Positions 60,637 to 64,000 of a DNA stretch of 64,000 bases are shown one piece after another. This stretch comes from Phaeodactylum tricornutum CCAP 1055/1. Its lineage: Eukaryota; Bacillariophyta; Bacillariophyceae; Surirellales; Neidiaceae. The notes below the pieces were generated by a model. The model worked only from the letters and a program-made list of their open reading frames with translations. It was not told where the DNA came from and made no database searches. The stretch is taken from NCBI RefSeq assembly GCF_000150955.2, contig NC_011682.1:310001-374000 (forward strand), given 5' to 3'. Within the stretch, counting starts at the first letter, position 1, and every line of letters starts with the position of its first letter. A program made the position numbers and the translations under genes.

Positions 60637-62115
60637 TTAAACCAACCTGTTCTTGTTGTTGGTATTCATCCGCATCTTGTTGTCGCTGTTGTTACCCATT
60701 CTAGCTCGCGTGCTCTTCTCAGTTCGATCCTTGTTGGTGCTTTTTCCGGGACGCAATTTGTTAGCGAGCTCGCGCCTTTCGGCGTCTGGAGACTTGGCGG
60801 TATCTCGGTTGTTGGTCTCCATCCGCATCTTGGTGCCGTTGTTGTTGCCCATTCTAGCTCGCGTGTTCTTCTCACTTCGATCCTCGTTAGTGCTTTTTCC
60901 GGGACGTTTTTTGTTAGCGAACTCGCGCCTTTCGGCGTCTGGCGACCTGGTGGTGTCTCGGTTGTTGGTCTTCATCCGCATCTTGTTGTTGTTGTTGTTG
61001 TTGTTGTTGTTGCCCATTCTAGCTCGCGTATTCTTCTCAGTTCGATCCTTGTTGGTGCTTTCTGGGCGTTATTTGTTAGCGAACTCGCACCTTTCGGCGT
61101 CTGGCGACTTGGCGGTATCTCGGTTGTTGGTCTTCATCATCTTGTTGTTGTTGTTGCCCATTCTAGCTCGCGTATTCTTCTCAGTTCAATCCTTGTTGGT
61201 GCTTTCTGGGCGCAATTGTTAGCGAGCTCGCGCCTTTCGGCGTCTGGAGACTTGGCGGTATCTCGGTTGTTGGTCTCCATCCGCATCTTGGTGCCGTTGT
61301 TGTTGCCCATTCTAGCTCGCGTGTTCTTCTCACTTCGATCCTCGTTAGTGCTTTTTCCGGGACGTTTTTTGTTAGCGAACTCGCGCCTTTCGGCGTCTGG
61401 CGACCTGGTGGTGTCTCGGTTGTTGGTCTTCATCCGCATCTTGTTGTTGTTGTTGTTGTTGTTGTTGCCCATTCTAGCTCGCGTATTCTTCTCAGTTCGA
61501 TCCTTGTTGGTGCTTTCTGGGCGTTATTTGTTAGCGAACTCGCACCTTTCGGCGTCTGGCGACTTGGCGGTATCTCGGTTGTTGGTCTTCATCATCTTGT
61601 TGTTGTTGTTGCCCATTCTAGCTCGCGTATTCTTCTCAGTTCAATCCTTGTTGGTGCTTTCTGGGCGCAATTGTTAGCGAGCTCGCGCCTTTCGGCGTCT
61701 GGCGACCTGGCGGTGTCTCGGTTGTTGGTCTTCATCATGTTGTTGTTGTTGTTGTTGCCCATTCTAGCTCGCGTATTCTTCTCAGTTCGATCCTTGTTGG
61801 TGCTTTCTTCGGGACGCAATTTGTTGGCGAGCTCGCGCCTTTCGGCGTCTGGCGACTGGCGGTATCTCGGTTGTTGGTCTTCATCATCTTGTTGTTGTTC
61901 TTGTTGCCCATTCTAGCTCGCGTGTTCTTCTCACTTCGATCATGGTTGGCTAGCTGTCCTCTAATCTCATGTGTCAACTTGCTTTCCCTCCCCACTGTCG
62001 AATTCTTTGGCGAGAGATTTCCATTGATTGACTCATGTTGACCATGAGAGCATACGAACTGTACCTGGGCAAACCATATCAACGCAGTTAGTACACAACT
62101 GATTCGGATACTCAT
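60637..62115 (-). pseudogene. Secreted Asn-rich tandem-repeat protein gene, reading frame broken
   Basis: It begins with a good signal peptide (MSIRISCVLTALIWFAQVQFVCSHG; ATG at 62115) and then enters about nine repeats of ~50 codons of the form RSEKNTRARMGNNN(N)n K M.MKTNNRDTARSPDAERRELAN...PGKSTNED. The frame is lost in the first full repeat, where one T is missing from the GACTTGGCGG consensus near 61853. It shifts again where GGGACGCAATTTG is shortened to GGGCGCAATTG (about 61213 and 61668), so the uninterrupted product is only 126 residues. Units lie in three different frames along the array. It could be a decayed gene, a hypervariable locus with coding and non-coding alleles, or an assembly error in repeats. 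The Asn runs come from (GTT)n tracts. Confidence 0.55.
60656..61930. repeat. Minisatellite, ~150-bp unit in higher-order 455-bp blocks
   Basis: The string CCCATTCTAGCTCGCG recurs nine times (near 60696, 60848, 61012, 61157, 61306, 61467, 61611, 61757 and 61908), at 144-164 bp spacing. Units 2-4 and 5-7 correspond one-to-one at an offset of 454-458 bp, showing duplication of a three-unit block. Length differences come mainly from (TTG)n tracts. Confidence 0.9.
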
Positions 62116-63304
62116 GCTGCGAGATTATGTTGGGATGTAGAGCGTTGAGACAAGCAATGAGATATCACAATGTTGCCGTCCTGAACGCACAATTTCTAAC
62201 TGACTGCGAAAATCATATTTTTGTATTTTCGGAACTGTTTTAGGCGATATCGAATTTAAATATAAACAACTATTTGGGAATTCCAGCAGTAACAAAACGA
62301 TCCTTGTCGTTAATGTAAGTAATGCAATATTCTCCAGTGACTGACTTGCTTGCAGACAACTTCTTGTCCCTAAAAGAATAAGTCTTGTTAAAGTAAATGT
62401 CTTTTCGTTATATTCACATGAAGCAATATGTAATTATGATCAAACCGGAAAATTTACAATTAATCTCAGCCTTTCGCTCTCATTCGCCACGACCTCCTGA
62501 TAATTTATTGACAGAGAGAATGTACGACGTCAATGTTCTCCCACCAAAATTCGCTATAGATTCCGTTGAAAGTTTACCTCGCAGCTATTTTACTAACAAG
62601 ACTTATGCTCTATAGATGTTTATTTCGATGTGACTGTGGATGAAACAAAGGATCTTACCATTTCGATGTGAGAGAAACAAAGGATCTTACCCTGCCCTTT
62701 AAAAGCTTTTGACGTAAAGTGTATCGTTACAGCGATTCCAAAACCATCCAGCTGCCAGCTCACGGTCAGCCGTTCAACAGAAAGTTATTAATAGAAGGCG
62801 CGATGGCATTCGTCGTACCGTACCTGTTTACTATGTTTGGCGTTCCGATATGCTCTGCATTGCGCGCCTGCTGAGTTCCTGTGTTGCCCCCTTGTAGTCA
62901 CCATTATGTGTTCCAATAGCGGCCTCGCTTTTGCTTCTATATCGCAACCGAAGGGAAGACGATGTTATAAATAAGGAACGGTTCCCATTGTGGATCCACG
63001 CTTTTTAGTATGCTATTCGGGAACGGTAGCAAAAAAAAATATTTGCAGCAATTTGTATAATCAGTCAAATTTTGCACCTTTTCTGACTTCCATTGCCGCT
63101 AAATGGATGACTTTCGACTGACTCGCAGCTCTCATCCATATCAAAGTGCTCGACTATGTTCAGTATATTGTGACAGATGTCTGTCCATTTCAATTTCCAC
63201 GTACCACTGGTTACATCAATGGACTGCAAATAAAGGTATGGATAGTCCAACTCTCGTACTCATAAAAAAAAGTGTAATGCAGTGAAAAGGCGGAACGAAA
63301 AACA
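62116..63304. other. Intergenic, nothing recognised
   Basis: About 1.2 kb, AT-rich. A short direct repeat (TTTCGATGTGA..AAACAAAGGATCTTACC) occurs twice at about 62623-62690. No gene recognised. Confidence 0.4.
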
Positions 63305-64000
63305 ATGGCTAAAGAGAAAAAAACAGAAAATACCTCTGTACCGGCTGAGCATATGGATGCAGCTGATCGGACGGTGCGATCAGGTATAGGCAGTGACGAT
63401 ACAGCAGAGCCAGTTGCAATGTCGACCTTTCTAAAACAAAATCGTTTAACAAAAAATGAGATTTCCACCGAATCAGTCAAAAGTCAAGCGGACGTCTTGG
63501 GCGCCTTGGCTCGATGTTCAATAGGAGGACAAAGAGAAACACACGCTGAAAATGTTTTATCTTCCGCTTCTACTGATAAATTGTCGATGTCGTTGGTCAA
63601 GGACGGCGCGACCACAAACGCCTTGAATTTTCCACTCTTTTCAGACACTGGAAGTATTTCCGAATCCTCCGAGGAGCCTTGGGTGCAGGATTTGGAAGAA
63701 GTACCGTTCGGTCATGATGGCCACTCCGTCCAAAAGCAAGTCGCAGTGAAGGAATACGATGTTGAAGCAACGTTTGAAAACAACGGGAGGAACAATTGTA
63801 TGGAAGTGAATGCCATTGACATCGTTGATGATGAAATCTCCACTAGCGCTAGTAGGATGAAGATGTCTTCATCGAGAGTCCCCGTTTTGCGCATCGAACG
63901 TGGTGATATGCGCTGGTTGGCCCACGGCTATAAAGAAATGTCTCCCTTATCGAACAAAGTGTACTTTACATCGCTGGAAGCTATGGACCGAGTCGTTGAT
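63305..64000 (+). CDS. Hypothetical protein, N-terminal part, cut by window edge
   Basis: An ATG at 63305 opens a frame of 232 codons that is still open at the last base. The sequence is hydrophilic and Ser/Glu/Asp-rich (ISESSEEPWVQDLEEVPFG), with no signal peptide. Toward the edge it becomes more structured (VPVLRIERGDMRWLAHGYKEMSPLSN in part), suggesting that a folded domain begins there. I do not recognise the family from this part. Confidence 0.7.
   Translation, partial: MAKEKKTENTSVPAEHMDAADRTVRSGIGSDDTAEPVAMSTFLKQNRLTKNEISTESVKSQADVLGALARCSIGGQRETHAENVLSSASTDKLSMSLVKDGATTNALNFPLFSDTGSISESSEEPWVQDLEEVPFGHDGHSVQKQVAVKEYDVEATFENNGRNNCMEVNAIDIVDDEISTSASRMKMSSSRVPVLRIERGDMRWLAHGYKEMSPLSNKVYFTSLEAMDRVVD

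Noticed and set aside
60656-61930. CRISPR array
   Set aside because: Repeats are ~150 bp, direct and coding-like, with no constant short repeat plus unique spacers; the surrounding genome is eukaryotic.

Overview
This window reads as nuclear DNA of a unicellular eukaryote, most likely the pennate diatom Phaeodactylum tricornutum or a close relative. The evidence is as follows. Genes are densely packed on both strands. Introns are few and short (63-189 bp) with GT..AG ends. Several plastid proteins carry a signal peptide followed by an aromatic residue at the predicted cleavage site, as in the diatom 'ASAFAP' type of import signal. There is a diatom-style Copia (CoDi-like) retrotransposon. The species name is an inference from gene content and style.

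Layout: 1-147 holds an exon of the complex III hinge subunit (minus strand, cut by the window edge). Then come a large plastid HAT/TPR protein (832-3603), a coiled-coil protein (3669-6707), an unknown basic protein (7621-8289), an EDR2-C/DUF1336 protein (8999-10651), a METTL13-like methyltransferase (10964-12206), a HAD-like protein (12222-13490), a small inverted-repeat element (about 13770-14368), an RS-rich protein (14755-16164), a second METTL13-like methyltransferase spread over four exons (17063-18143), a membrane protein (19086-19793), an unknown Cys-rich protein (20384-21039), a tentative small minus-strand gene (21137-21674), a cGMP-dependent-type protein kinase (21755-24255) and a tandem pair of membrane-anchored cyclophilin-like proteins (24308-27795).

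28-45 kb: a plastid methyltransferase in four exons (28389-29840), a HECT ubiquitin ligase (30736-33136), eIF2B delta (33307-34689), a plastid FAM210/DUF1279 protein (35250-35834), a class I DnaJ (37722-38960), a PP2C phosphatase (39569-41302), chaperonin CCT gamma (42237-44042) and a NOPCHAP1-like protein (44341-44898). 45331-50605 is a young Copia LTR element. After it come an FkbM-type methyltransferase, an Arf-GAP, COP9 signalosome subunit 1, a DCAF7/TTG1-type WD40 protein, a 2OG-oxygenase-like protein, a frame-broken Asn-rich tandem-repeat gene, and a gene cut by the right edge.

The genes are housekeeping and regulatory and are not organised as a pathway. Recurring themes are proteostasis (HECT, CSN1, DnaJ, CCT, cyclophilin-like), translation control (eIF2B, and METTL13-like enzymes whose relatives methylate eEF1A), signalling (PKG, PP2C, Arf-GAP) and plastid-directed proteins. 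No rRNA, tRNA, CRISPR array or bacterial-style operon was seen. Several genes were completed by reading splice junctions directly: 17063-18143, 28389-29840, 10964-12206, 30736-33136, 42237-44042, 51940-53751 and 56638-57888. A short motif of the form TNACTGTNA recurs just upstream of many start codons and looks like a promoter element.
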